From assembly GCA_017643325.1 (NCBI GenBank), contig JAEPNS010000101.1, positions 1 through 9,681 of the forward strand: a DNA stretch of 9,681 nucleotides. Direction: 5' to 3'. The position numbers and the translations under genes are program-made. A model generated the notes under the pieces. The model searched no databases. It was given only the letters and a program-made list of their open reading frames with translations, and had not been told where the DNA came from. How positions within the stretch are numbered: the stretch's first letter is position 1; every line of letters begins with the position of its first letter. Below are positions 1 to 7,402 of the stretch, in pieces. The stretch is from Alphaproteobacteria bacterium (GTDB taxonomy: Bacteria; Pseudomonadota; Alphaproteobacteria; UBA6615).

Positions 1-658
1 GATCGGCTCGGCGCTGACGTTGATCGTCACGCTGCTGCTGTCGTTCCCCGTCGGCGTGATGGCGGCGATTTACCTCGAGGAGTTCGCGCCCAAGAACCGC
101 TGGACCGATCTGATCGAGGTCAACATCAACAACCTGGCCGCGGTGCCCTCCATCGTATTCGGCCTCCTCGGCCTCGCCGTGTTCCTCAATTTCTTCGGCT
201 TCCCGCGCTCCGCGCCGCTGGTCGGCGGCATGGTGCTCGCGCTCATGACGCTCCCGACGATCATCATCGCCAGCCGGGCGGCCCTGAAAGCAGTCCCGCC
301 GTCCATCCGGGAAGCCGCGCTCGGCATGGGCGCGTCGCCGCTGCAGACGGTGACGCACCATGTGCTGCCGCTAGCAATGCCCGGAATCCTGACCGGTACG
401 ATCATCGGCATGGCGCAGGCGCTCGGCGAGACCGCGCCGCTCCTGATGATCGGCATGGTGGCGTTCATCGTCGACATTCCGGGCGGGTTCACGGATGCCG
501 CCACGGTGCTGCCGGTACAGATTTTCCTGTGGGCGGATGCGCCCGAGCGCGCCTTTGTCGAGCGGACATCCGCGGCGATCATGGTGCTGCTGACTTTCCT
601 GATTATCATGAACCTTCTTGCTGTACTCTTGCGCAAGAGATTCGAGAGGCGCTGGTAG
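1..658 (+). CDS. pstA: Phosphate ABC transporter permease PstA (5'-truncated by window edge)
   Basis: This is the inner-membrane permease subunit that pairs with PstC to carry phosphate across the membrane, driven by PstB. The reading frame is open from base 2 to the TAG at 656-658 and gives 218 residues; E. coli PstA has about 296, so the N-terminal part lies outside the window. The visible part has several hydrophobic spans, the YLEEFAP segment typical of PstA after the second visible helix turn, and the EAA loop contacted by the ATPase (REAALGMGASPLQT, from about base 308). A GETAPLLMIG segment near base 427 is also characteristic of PstA. The first in-frame start-like codon (TTG at 20) lies inside a helix and is not a real start. 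pstB begins one base after the stop, so the two are surely co-transcribed and probably translationally coupled. Confidence 0.95.
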   Translation, partial: IGSALTLIVTLLLSFPVGVMAAIYLEEFAPKNRWTDLIEVNINNLAAVPSIVFGLLGLAVFLNFFGFPRSAPLVGGMVLALMTLPTIIIASRAALKAVPPSIREAALGMGASPLQTVTHHVLPLAMPGILTGTIIGMAQALGETAPLLMIGMVAFIVDIPGGFTDAATVLPVQIFLWADAPERAFVERTSAAIMVLLTFLIIMNLLAVLLRKRFERRW

Positions 659-659
659 G

Positions 660-1508
660 ATGACGGATCCCGCGATGTCTGAAGAACAAAACCCGACGGC
701 CCTCGACGTGGCCCTGAACGAAAACGACGACACCCAGGTCGCGCGAAAGATTCCGACCAAAGTCGACGCGCGCGACGTGGACGTGTTCTACGGCGACAAG
801 CAGGCGCTCGAGAAGGTCACGATCGAGATTCCCGAGAACCAGGTGACGGCCTTCATCGGGCCTTCCGGTTGCGGCAAGTCGACGTTCCTGCGCTGCATCA
901 ACCGCATGAACGACACGATCGATATCTGCCGGGTCGAGGGCACCATCGAGATCGACGGGCAGGACATCTACGACCGCGACATCGACGTGGTGCAGCTGCG
1001 CGCCCGGGTCGGGATGGTGTTCCAGAAGCCGAACCCGTTCCCGAAGTCGATCTACGACAATATCGCCTACGGCCCGCGAATCCACGGCATGGTTTCCGGC
1101 AAGGTCGACACTGACGACCTGGTGGAGTCGAGCCTGCGCCGGGCGGGTCTCTGGGACGAGGTCAAGGACCGCCTGAGCGAACCGGGGACAGGGCTGTCGG
1201 GCGGCCAGCAGCAGCGCCTGTGCATCGCGCGCGCCATTGCCGTGAGCCCCGAGGTGATCCTCATGGACGAGCCCTGCTCCGCACTCGACCCGATCGCAAC
1301 GGCGCGGATCGAGGAGCTGATGGACGAGCTGCGCCAGAACTTCACGATCGTGATCGTCACCCATTCGATGCAGCAGGCCGCGCGGGTCAGCCAGAAGACC
1401 GCCTTCTTCCACCTCGGAATCCTGGTGGAACAAGGCAACACCGAGCAGATCTTCACGAATCCCGAGGACGAACGCACCCAGGACTACATCACGGGCCGCT
1501 TCGGCTGA
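660..1508 (+). CDS. pstB: Phosphate ABC transporter ATPase PstB
   Basis: This 282-residue cytoplasmic ATPase powers phosphate import through PstA/PstC. Visible motifs are Walker A GPSGCGKS (residues 67-74), the Q-loop at Q122 in FQKPNPFPKS, the ABC signature LSGGQQQR (179-186), Walker B VILMDEP (199-205), D-loop SALD (207-210) and the switch histidine H235. FQKPNPFP and EPCSALDP are typical of PstB. The ATG at 660 is chosen because an AGAGG lies a suitable distance upstream and it follows the pstA stop by one base; an ATG at 675 has no visible ribosome site. The frame runs open further upstream inside pstA, but those codons overlap its conserved end. About 35 charged residues precede the ATPase core, a modest N-terminal extension compared with the E. 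coli protein. Confidence 0.96.
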   Translation: MTDPAMSEEQNPTALDVALNENDDTQVARKIPTKVDARDVDVFYGDKQALEKVTIEIPENQVTAFIGPSGCGKSTFLRCINRMNDTIDICRVEGTIEIDGQDIYDRDIDVVQLRARVGMVFQKPNPFPKSIYDNIAYGPRIHGMVSGKVDTDDLVESSLRRAGLWDEVKDRLSEPGTGLSGGQQQRLCIARAIAVSPEVILMDEPCSALDPIATARIEELMDELRQNFTIVIVTHSMQQAARVSQKTAFFHLGILVEQGNTEQIFTNPEDERTQDYITGRFG

Positions 1509-1546
1509 CCGTTCGCCCGCGATATGCCCCGAAAGGCAGAACTGCG

Positions 1547-2257
1547 ATGACCACGGACCACATCGTCAAATCCTTCGATGACGAACTCAACCGGCTGAGC
1601 GACCTGATCAGTCGGATGGGGGGGCTCGCCGAACAGCAGATCGAGCGCGCCATCGAGTCGCTGCAGAAGCGCAACACGGAAGAAGCCACGCAGGCGATCG
1701 AGGACGACGTCCACATCGACGAGCTGCAGGCCGAGATCGAGGAACTGGCGGTCCAGATGATCGTGCGCCGCCAGCCGCTTGCCGCGGACCTTCGCCACAC
1801 GGTCGCGGGCCTGAAAGTCGCACCGCTTCTCGAGCGGATCGGCGACTACGCCAAGAACATCGCGCGCCGCACACTGGCATTGAACCAGTCGCCCCCCATA
1901 AAGCCGCTGTTCACGATCCCGCGGATGGGCCGCATGGCGCGTACCATGGTGCAGGACGTGCTCGACGCACTGTCGAACAACGACGTCGAAAAGGCGCGCG
2001 CGGTCTGGGAGCGGGACGCCGAACTCGACGACATGTACGACAGCCTGTTCCGCGAAATGCTGACCTACATGATGGAAGACCCGCGCAACATCACGCCCTG
2101 CACGCACCTGCTGTTCGTGGCGCGAAACATCGAGCGCATCGGCGACATCGCGACCAATATCGCCGAGATCGTGCATTACCAGGTGGAAGGCGAGCCCCTG
2201 TCAGAAAGCCGCCCGAAGGCCGACGAGGCCAGCGTCACGGTGGTGGAACCCGAGTAG
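1547..2257 (+). CDS. phoU: Phosphate signalling protein PhoU
   Basis: PhoU is a cytoplasmic helical protein that links the state of the Pst transporter to the PhoR kinase and restrains Pho-regulon expression when phosphate is plentiful. The 236-residue product has the family's usual length and its two tandem three-helix repeats. The metal-binding motifs are ERIGDYAKN (96-104) and ERIGDIATN (196-204), exactly 100 residues apart. The ATG at 1547 is chosen because GAAAGG (1531-1536) lies 10 bases upstream and because the product then begins MTTDHIVKSFDDEL, a normal PhoU N-terminus. The frame extends upstream through the end of pstB, but that part is out-of-frame shadow. It sits 38 bases after pstB and 21 bases before phoB, as expected for a pst-phoU-phoB operon. 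Confidence 0.96.
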   Translation: MTTDHIVKSFDDELNRLSDLISRMGGLAEQQIERAIESLQKRNTEEATQAIEDDVHIDELQAEIEELAVQMIVRRQPLAADLRHTVAGLKVAPLLERIGDYAKNIARRTLALNQSPPIKPLFTIPRMGRMARTMVQDVLDALSNNDVEKARAVWERDAELDDMYDSLFREMLTYMMEDPRNITPCTHLLFVARNIERIGDIATNIAEIVHYQVEGEPLSESRPKADEASVTVVEPE

Positions 2258-2278
2258 AGCCGGAGAACCCGAGGAGCC

Positions 2279-2986
2279 ATGAGCAACCTCCAGCCCAGTG
2301 TCCTGATCGTCGAGGACGAGCCGCCGCTCGTCGAGCTTCTGTCCTACAATCTCGAGAAGGCCGGCTTCCGCCCGCGCATCGCGCGCGACGGCGACGAGGC
2401 GATCCTCGCGGTGGAGGAGAACCAGCCGGACCTCGTGCTGCTCGACTGGATGCTGCCCTACGTGTCCGGCATCGAGATCTGCCGGCGCATCCGCCGCAAT
2501 CCGGACACACGCGACCTGCCGATCATCATCCTCACCGCGCGTGGCGAGGAGGACGACCGGATCCGCGGCCTCGATGCCGGCGCCGACGACTATGTCGTGA
2601 AGCCCTTCTCGCCGAGCGAACTCGTCGCGCGGGTCCGCGCCGTCCTGCGCCGCACCCGCCCGGCCTTCGACGCGGACACGCTGACCTACGGCGACATCTC
2701 CATGGACCTGACCACCCACCGGGTCAGCCGCGCGGACGAGCCGATCGACCTCGGGCCAACCGAGTTCCGGCTGCTGCGCTTCCTCATGGAGCATCCCGGC
2801 CGTGTCTTCTCGCGCGAGCAGCTCCTCGATTCGGTCTGGGGCCACGACGCCTATATCGAGCCGCGCACCGTCGACGTCCATATCCGCCGCCTGCGCAAGG
2901 CGATGAACCTGCCGGGCACGGACGACCTGATCCGCACGGTGCGGTCCGCCGGATACGCCCTCGACCTGAACGAGCAGGCCGCCTGA
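2279..2986 (+). CDS. phoB: Phosphate regulon response regulator PhoB
   Basis: This OmpR/PhoB-family response regulator, once phosphorylated by PhoR, activates phosphate-starvation genes. The receiver domain (about residues 7-122) has the acidic pair E12/D13, phospho-acceptor D56 in LLDWMLP, T86 and K108 in VVKPFSPSEL. The winged-helix domain (about 132-230) carries the recognition-helix segment RTVDVHIRRLRKAM (196-209) and the wing RSAGYAL (222-228). The DWMLP, PFSPSEL and EPRTVDVHIRRLRKA segments point to PhoB itself rather than a paralogue, as does its place after phoU. The length of 235 is standard. A GAGGAG (2271-2276) lies only 2 bases before the ATG, a tight spacing, with a second GGAG at 2262-2265. 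No Pho-box pair was seen directly upstream, so expression probably comes from the operon promoter. The cognate kinase gene phoR is not in the window. Confidence 0.96.
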   Translation: MSNLQPSVLIVEDEPPLVELLSYNLEKAGFRPRIARDGDEAILAVEENQPDLVLLDWMLPYVSGIEICRRIRRNPDTRDLPIIILTARGEEDDRIRGLDAGADDYVVKPFSPSELVARVRAVLRRTRPAFDADTLTYGDISMDLTTHRVSRADEPIDLGPTEFRLLRFLMEHPGRVFSREQLLDSVWGHDAYIEPRTVDVHIRRLRKAMNLPGTDDLIRTVRSAGYALDLNEQAA

Positions 2987-3114
2987 CGCCGCCGGCCGGA
3001 CGGGTCGCGCTGGCACGATTCCGGCGCACTTGCGTTACACTGCTGACCCGAATTTGGACTCATTCCTGCGCCCAGGATGATCCGGGTTCGCAACCAGCGG
3101 GACAAAGGATTGTC

Positions 3115-4929
3115 ATGACCGTTACCCCGTCGATCCGGCGTTTGTCGCTCGTCGCCGCCTGCGCGCTGTTCCTGGCCGCCGGACAGGCCCGCGCCGAGCC
3201 GTCCCACGCCATCGCCATGCTGGGCGACCCGAAATACCCCGCCGGCTTCACCCATTTCGACTATGTGAACCCCGACGCGCCGAAGGGCGGCAGCCTGCGG
3301 CTGCATGCGCTCGGCGCGTTCGACTCGCTCATTCCCTACATCGTGCGCGGCAAGCCCGCCGCGGGCCTGCACCACGGCTCGGGCATGTATTTCGAGACTC
3401 TGGCCGCGCGCGCGCGTGACGAACCGTTCACGCTCTACGGCCTGCTCGCCGAGACCATCGAGACGCCCGCGGACCGGACCTGGGTGGAATTCACCCTGCG
3501 CCCCGAGGCGCGCTTTTCCGACGGCTCGCCGGTCACGGTCGACGACGTGATCTTCAGCTGGGAGACGCTCAAGGAAAAGAGCCGCCCGAACGCGCGGGCC
3601 ACCTGGTCGCGGGTGGCGGGGGTGCGGCAGACCGGGCCGCGCAGCGTGCGCTTCGATTTCGCCAACACCGACGACCGGGAGCTGCCGCTGCTGATCGCCG
3701 GCTTCATGCCGGTCCTGTCGAAGGCCTGGTGGTCCGGCCGCGAGTTCGACGCCACGACCCTGGAGCCGCCGCTGGCGAGCGGCGCCTACGTGATCGCTGA
3801 GGTGGACCCGGGCCGGTCGATCACCTTCCGCCGCAACCCCGACTACTGGGGCAACGGCCTGCCGGTCAACGCCGGGCGGCACAATTTCGACGAGATCCGC
3901 TACGACTATTTCCGTGATGCCTCGGTCGCGCTCGAGGCGTTCAAGGCCGGCGACTACGACCTGCGCGTCGAGGGCGATGCGACGCGCTGGGCGACCCAGT
4001 ACGATTTCCCGGCCGTTGCCGACGGGCGCGTGGAGCGTACGGTGCTGGAGACCGGGACGCCGTCGGGCCTGAGCGCGCTCACCTTCAACCTGCGCAAGCA
4101 GAAGTTCCGGGACATGCGCGTGCGCGACGCGCTGATCCACGCCTTCGACTTCGAGTGGCTCAACAGGGCGCTCCTGCACGGCGGCTACGCCCGCACGGCG
4201 AGCATGTTCACCGGCTCCGACATGGCGCCGGCGGGGCCGCCGGACGGACCCGAGCTGGCCCTGCTGGAACCGTGGCGCGGGCAGATCCCCGACGCGGTCT
4301 TCGGCCCGCCCTACCGCCCGCCGGTCACCGACGGTTCGGGCCGGCCGCGCGCGAACCTGAAACACGCCGCGGCGCTGCTGGACGAGGCGGGCTGGCGCAT
4401 CGTCGACGGCGCCCGGCGGAACGAGGCCGGCGAGCCCTTCCAGATCGAGATCACGATCCGCCGCCCCTCGAACGAGAAGATCGCGCTCGCCTACGCGCGC
4501 AACCTCAAGCGCCTGGGCATCGAGGCCGCGGTGCGGCTGGTCGAGTCGGCACAGTTCCAGGGGCTAATCGACACCTATGATTTCGACATGGTGTTCGGCT
4601 TCTGGGGTGTCTCGCTGTCGCCCGGCAACGAGCAGCAGAACTACTGGAGCTCGCGCACGGCCGACCTGCCGGGCGGGCGCAACTGGGCCGGGGTGGCCGA
4701 CCCGGCGATCGACGCCATGATCGCCGCGCTCGGGGCGGCGCAGACCCGCGAGGAACTGGTGGCCGCCGCGCGCGCGCTCGACCGGATCCTCATGTGGAAC
4801 CGCTACGTGCTGCCGCTGTACCACGACCCGGGCCAGCGGATCGCCCGCTGGACCCGCGTCGCGCAGCCGGACGTGATCCCGGTCTACGGCCTGCAGGTGC
4901 AGACGATGTGGGAAGCCGCCCCCCGCTAG
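3115..4929 (+). CDS. YejA-type ABC transporter peptide-binding protein
   Basis: This is a periplasmic substrate-binding protein of the SBP_bac_5 (family 5) class, closest in feel to YejA, which serves the YejABEF importer for oligopeptides and microcin C in E. coli. The 604-residue length matches YejA. It has a Sec signal peptide: a basic start, a hydrophobic stretch at about 11-22, and an AxA-type site QARA|EP with cleavage after A27. The mature N-terminus reads HAIAMLGDPKYPAGF then HFDYVNPDAPKGG, the hallmark opening of this subgroup. RRNPDYWG and a YDYFRDASVALEAFKAGDYD stretch are also family-typical. An AAAGGA (3104-3109) lies 5 bases before the ATG. The upstream gap (2987-3114) has a TACACT at 3036-3041 that could be a -10 element, but no good -35. 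No permease or ATPase gene follows, so its transporter partners must be encoded elsewhere. The substrate is inferred only from family. Confidence 0.9.
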   Translation: MTVTPSIRRLSLVAACALFLAAGQARAEPSHAIAMLGDPKYPAGFTHFDYVNPDAPKGGSLRLHALGAFDSLIPYIVRGKPAAGLHHGSGMYFETLAARARDEPFTLYGLLAETIETPADRTWVEFTLRPEARFSDGSPVTVDDVIFSWETLKEKSRPNARATWSRVAGVRQTGPRSVRFDFANTDDRELPLLIAGFMPVLSKAWWSGREFDATTLEPPLASGAYVIAEVDPGRSITFRRNPDYWGNGLPVNAGRHNFDEIRYDYFRDASVALEAFKAGDYDLRVEGDATRWATQYDFPAVADGRVERTVLETGTPSGLSALTFNLRKQKFRDMRVRDALIHAFDFEWLNRALLHGGYARTASMFTGSDMAPAGPPDGPELALLEPWRGQIPDAVFGPPYRPPVTDGSGRPRANLKHAAALLDEAGWRIVDGARRNEAGEPFQIEITIRRPSNEKIALAYARNLKRLGIEAAVRLVESAQFQGLIDTYDFDMVFGFWGVSLSPGNEQQNYWSSRTADLPGGRNWAGVADPAIDAMIAALGAAQTREELVAAARALDRILMWNRYVLPLYHDPGQRIARWTRVAQPDVIPVYGLQVQTMWEAAPR

Positions 4930-4947
4930 GAACGCGAACGCGACACG

Positions 4948-5958
4948 TCAGCCGTCGAGTTTCCCGGCCACGAGGTCGGCGAGCTTCACCCGCGGGCGCG
5001 GACCCACATGGGCGATCACCTCGGCGGCCGCGATGCCGCCGATCCGCGCGCAGGCCGCGAGGTCCCGCCCCGCCGTCAGCCCGTACAGGAAGCCCGCCGC
5101 GAACTGGTCGCCCGCGCCGGTGGTGTCGACGACCTTGTCCACCGGCTGCGCATCGATGACATGCACCTCGTCGCCGGACACCACGACCGCGCCCTTTTCC
5201 GAGCGCGTGAGGGCGGCGATCCGGCAGTCCTCGCGCACATGCTGCAGCGCCGCGTCGAAATCCGGCACCTGGTAGAGCGAGGTGATCTCGTCCTCGTTGG
5301 CGAACAGCACGTCGACATGTCCGCTCACGAAGTCGCGGAACGAATCCCGGTGCCGGTCGACGCAGAACGGGTCCGACAGGCTGAGCGAGACGAGCCGGTC
5401 GTGCTTCGCCGCAAAGCCGGCTGCGGCCAGGAAGGCCTCCTTCGCCTCGTCCCGGTCCCAGAGATAGCCCTCCAGGTAGGTCACCTTCGCGCGCGCCACC
5501 TGCGCCTCGTCGATATCTTCCGGCCCGAGGTTCACGCTCGCGCCGAGAAAGGTGTTCATCGTCCGCTGGGCGTCCGGGGTGATGAGGATCAGGCAGCGCG
5601 CCGTCGGCGGGCCGTCCGTGGCGGCCGGGGTCGCGTATTCCACGCCGATCGAGCGGATGTCGTGGGTGAAGATGTCGCCGAGCTGGTCGTCGCGCACCCG
5701 GCCGACGAAGGCGCAGCGCGCATCGAGCGAGGCGAGGCCCGCCGCCGTGTTGCCCGCCGACCCGCCGGAGGTTTCCACGCCCGGCGCCATGCGCGCGTAC
5801 AGCGCCTCGGCCTGCTCCGCGTCGATCAGGGCCATCGTGCCCTTGACCATGCCGAGCTCCTCGATGGTCGCGTCGTCGGTCTGGCTGAGCACATCGACAA
5901 TGGCGTTGCCGACGCAAAGGACATCGAGCTCGCCGTTCTGGGGCGCGGTTTCGGTCAT
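4948..5958 (-). CDS. PfkB-family adenosine kinase
   Basis: This cytoplasmic ribokinase-fold kinase most likely phosphorylates adenosine to AMP using ATP (purine salvage). Evidence in the 336-residue protein: the N-terminal nucleoside/sugar-binding strand VLCVGNAIVDVL (13-24), the glycine-rich ETSGGSAGNTA (62-72), the NEDE metal/phosphate motif (221-224), TRSEKGA (251-257), and the PfkB signature 2 DTTGAGDQFAAGFL (278-291) with catalytic base D284. GNAIVDVL together with SGGSAGNT is characteristic of the alphaproteobacterial proteins annotated adenosine kinase; another nucleoside or sugar substrate cannot be excluded. The ATG at 5956-5958 is chosen because GGAG lies 5 bases upstream on the - strand, and the frame upstream of it has no conserved character. 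It converges on the peptide-binding protein gene with 18 bases between stops and no visible hairpin terminator, and diverges from the EI24-domain gene. Confidence 0.84.
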   Translation of the reverse strand: MTETAPQNGELDVLCVGNAIVDVLSQTDDATIEELGMVKGTMALIDAEQAEALYARMAPGVETSGGSAGNTAAGLASLDARCAFVGRVRDDQLGDIFTHDIRSIGVEYATPAATDGPPTARCLILITPDAQRTMNTFLGASVNLGPEDIDEAQVARAKVTYLEGYLWDRDEAKEAFLAAAGFAAKHDRLVSLSLSDPFCVDRHRDSFRDFVSGHVDVLFANEDEITSLYQVPDFDAALQHVREDCRIAALTRSEKGAVVVSGDEVHVIDAQPVDKVVDTTGAGDQFAAGFLYGLTAGRDLAACARIGGIAAAEVIAHVGPRPRVKLADLVAGKLDG

Positions 5959-6004
5959 GGGAACTCCGGGACGGGAATGAATTCGCGCTGGATGCGCGGA
6001 GGCG

Positions 6005-6032
6005 AGTATAGCGGCGACACGCGCCCAGACAA
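6005..6032 (-). promoter_or_regulatory. Putative sigma70-type promoter of the adenosine kinase gene
   Basis: On the - strand, TTGTCT (complement of 6027-6032; 4 of 6 to TTGACA) is followed after 16 bases by TATACT (complement of 6005-6010; 5 of 6 to TATAAT). Transcription would begin near 5997, giving a leader of about 40 bases that contains the GGAG site. The TATACT stands out in otherwise GC-rich sequence. This is a sequence match only; there is no expression evidence. Confidence 0.5.
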
Positions 6033-6054
6033 TCCGGGCCCGGAAGCCCGGATT
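6031..6054. repeat. Perfect 9-bp inverted repeat in the divergent intergenic region
   Basis: AATCCGGGC (6031-6039) and GCCCGGATT (6046-6054) are exact reverse complements around a 6-base centre. The centre creates a further copy of the right half-site, so GCCCGGA occurs at 6038-6044 and again at 6046-6052, and TCCGGGCCCGGA (6033-6044) is itself a perfect 12-bp palindrome. No T-run follows on either strand, which argues against an intrinsic terminator. The repeat touches the -35 element of the putative kinase promoter, a position that would suit an operator. Confidence 0.55.
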
Positions 6055-6095
6055 CCCGTGGCCATCGCACCGCGCAGCGGGTAAGACTCGAACCC

Positions 6096-6770
6096 ATGAT
6101 CTCCGCATTCTTCAAGGCGCTCGGTGACCTCGGCAGCCCGCGCTTCCGCTCCGTGCTCTGGCAGACCGTGTTCCTCAGCCTCGTCACGGCCATCCTGCTG
6201 TGGACCGTTATCAGCTGGCTCCTGTTCAGCACCGAAGTGGTCGGCGACCTGCCATGGGTCGGCGGCGCGGTGGAGGTCTTCGCGGACGTGTTCGGCTCGG
6301 TGGCCGCCTTCGCGCTGATGATCCTGCTGCTGCCGGCCTTCCTCGGCCTGTATGCGAGCTTCTATATCGAGACGATCTGCCGCGCCGTGGAGGCACGCCA
6401 CTATTCCGCGCTCCCGCCGCCGCGCGAACAGGGCATCACCGAAGCGATCTGGGTCGGCATCAAGTTCGGCCTGCTGCTGATCGCGCTCAACCTGCTCCTG
6501 CTTCCCCTGCTGCTGCTCGGGCCGCTCTATTTCATCGCCGCGTGGGGCGTGAACGGCTACCTGCTCGGCCGGGAATATCTCGAGATGGTCGGTTTCCGGC
6601 GCATGTCGCCGGCCGAACTGCGCGAATTCCGGCTCCGGCACCGCAGCACGGTGTACTTCGCGGGGCTGGTGTTCGCGTTCATCGCGACGGTCCCGATCCT
6701 CAACCTGCTGCTGCCGCTGTTCGGCACTGCGATGATGTTGCACGTGTACGAACGCCAGCGAACCCGATAG
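6096..6770 (+). CDS. EI24-domain / CysZ-like integral membrane protein
   Basis: The 224-residue product is a polytopic inner-membrane protein with hydrophobic segments at about residues 20-44, 65-92, 118-152 (long, possibly two spans or a re-entrant pair) and 186-212. NGYLLGREYLEMVGFRR (153-169) before a basic stretch is typical of the EI24 family (Pfam EI24), which includes the E. coli sulfate permease CysZ (about 250 residues). Many alphaproteobacterial members are annotated as sulfate transporter family proteins, but no sulfur-assimilation genes are nearby, so sulfate transport is not established. The ATG at 6096 has only a weak purine stretch upstream (GGGTAAG, 6079-6085). It diverges from the adenosine kinase gene; 125 bases separate it from the bactofilin, with a GGTTG...CAACC dyad just after its end. 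Confidence 0.8.
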   Translation: MISAFFKALGDLGSPRFRSVLWQTVFLSLVTAILLWTVISWLLFSTEVVGDLPWVGGAVEVFADVFGSVAAFALMILLLPAFLGLYASFYIETICRAVEARHYSALPPPREQGITEAIWVGIKFGLLLIALNLLLLPLLLLGPLYFIAAWGVNGYLLGREYLEMVGFRRMSPAELREFRLRHRSTVYFAGLVFAFIATVPILNLLLPLFGTAMMLHVYERQRTR

Positions 6771-6797
6771 CAACACTCAAAGCCAACGATTCCAGCA

Positions 6798-6821
6798 GGT
6801 TGAAGAATATTCTGTACAACC
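6798..6821. repeat. Nested dyad after the EI24-domain gene
   Basis: GGTTG (6798-6802) pairs with CAACC (6817-6821), enclosing the perfect 10-bp palindrome AGAATATTCT (6804-6813). The inner and outer symmetry centres are offset by one base, so an RNA hairpin would carry an internal bulge. It lies 28 bases after the EI24 stop, where a terminator could sit, but no T-run follows; it could equally be a protein-binding site upstream of the bactofilin gene. Confidence 0.4.
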
Positions 6822-6848
6822 CGCTCAAGATTTCGTACCGAAACAACT

Positions 6849-6866
6849 GAGAATTGCAGAATTTTC
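6849..6866. repeat. Imperfect inverted repeat upstream of the bactofilin gene
   Basis: GAGAATT (6849-6855) and AATTTTC (6860-6866) form a 7-bp inverted repeat with one mismatch and a 4-base centre. It ends about 30 bases before the first possible bactofilin start, within an AT-richer stretch (about 44% GC over 6771-6880 by hand count, far below the flanking genes). The position suits a transcription-factor site, but the motif does not match a regulator I can name with confidence. Confidence 0.3.
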
Positions 6867-6895
6867 GACCTGTCCTCATGTGACATCGGAAGTTC

Positions 6896-7402
6896 ATGGT
6901 TCTCGGGGGCGACAATAATGGGGGCGAGACCATGAGCGCTGACACCGATCAGGACGACGAACGGTCCGACCTGGACCTGAGCTTCCTCGACCGCCAGCCC
7001 GTGCGGGCGGCGGACATTCCGAACCTGAACGACCGCGGCGAGCGGTCCGACGACCCCGAACCGCGCATGCGCGGCGGCGGGCCGGACGCCAAGACGCTGA
7101 CGGTCGCGCGCGACATCGCGCTGAAGGGCGACATCACCGAGTGCGACTCCCTCGTCGTCGAGGGCCGCATCGACGCGACGCTGAACGAGGCGCGGGCCCT
7201 CGAAATCGCGCGCGGCGGCCGGTTCACGGGCACGGCCCGTGTGCAGACCGCCACCATCAGCGGCCGGTTCGACGGCGACCTGGACGTGGCGCGCGAGCTG
7301 CGGATCACCGCATCGGGCAAGGTCACCGGGAACGTGACCTACGGCCGGCTCGAGATCGAGCAGGGCGGCGAGGTCTTGGGAGACGTCAAGATCCATGCGT
7401 AG
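6896..7402 (+). CDS. Bactofilin (polymer-forming cytoskeletal protein)
   Basis: Bactofilins polymerise without nucleotides into membrane-associated filaments that place cell-wall enzymes or stalk and polarity factors. From residue 66 to the end (168 residues total) the protein shows the repeating short-strand pattern of the bactofilin (DUF583) beta-helix: LTVARDIALKGDI, LVVEGRIDATL, LEIARGGRFTG, ISGRFDGDL, LRITASGKVTGNV and LEIEQGGEVLGDV. A disordered, acidic 65-residue N-terminal arm precedes it. Two in-frame starts are possible: ATG 6896 (GGAAG 3 bases upstream) and ATG 6932 (156 residues, starting MSADTDQDDERSD, with a GGGGGCGAG run upstream). The longer is given, but 6932 is about equally likely. 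Unlike many bactofilin loci there is no M23 peptidase gene next to it. The next gene overlaps its last 8 bases. Confidence 0.88.
   Translation: MVLGGDNNGGETMSADTDQDDERSDLDLSFLDRQPVRAADIPNLNDRGERSDDPEPRMRGGGPDAKTLTVARDIALKGDITECDSLVVEGRIDATLNEARALEIARGGRFTGTARVQTATISGRFDGDLDVARELRITASGKVTGNVTYGRLEIEQGGEVLGDVKIHA

Noticed and set aside
2198..2204. CTGTCAG near the end of phoU as a Pho-box half-site for phoB autoregulation.
   Set aside because: Only a single half-site is present, inside coding sequence, without a second copy 11 bases away.
3011..3025. TGGCACG followed by a GC at the right distance, resembling a sigma54 -24/-12 promoter before the peptide-binding protein gene.
   Set aside because: The -24 half is perfect but the -12 half reads CGGC instead of TTGC, which breaks a strongly conserved element. 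No activator gene or binding site is visible.
3077..3118. A 13-codon frame starting MIRVRNQ whose TGA overlaps the peptide-binding protein's ATG, like a leader peptide.
   Set aside because: There is no ribosome-binding site at a workable distance, and there is no attenuator-like pair of hairpins after it. An overlap of this kind arises easily by chance.
4930..4947. A bidirectional terminator between the convergent peptide-binding protein and kinase genes.
   Set aside because: The 18 bases contain direct GAACGCGA-like repeats but no stem-loop and no T-run.
5008..6084. Long open frame on the + strand opposite the adenosine kinase gene (and similar long frames opposite pstB, the peptide-binding protein and the EI24 gene).
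   Set aside because: These are antisense shadows produced by high-GC codon bias. Their translations are rich in Arg, Ala, Gly and His without domain motifs, and the opposite strand holds well-recognised proteins.
6085..6110. A possible tRNA gene on the - strand because of GGGTTCGAGTC.
   Set aside because: The T-stem would need a mismatch and two G-T wobbles, and no D-arm, anticodon stem or acceptor stem pairs around it.
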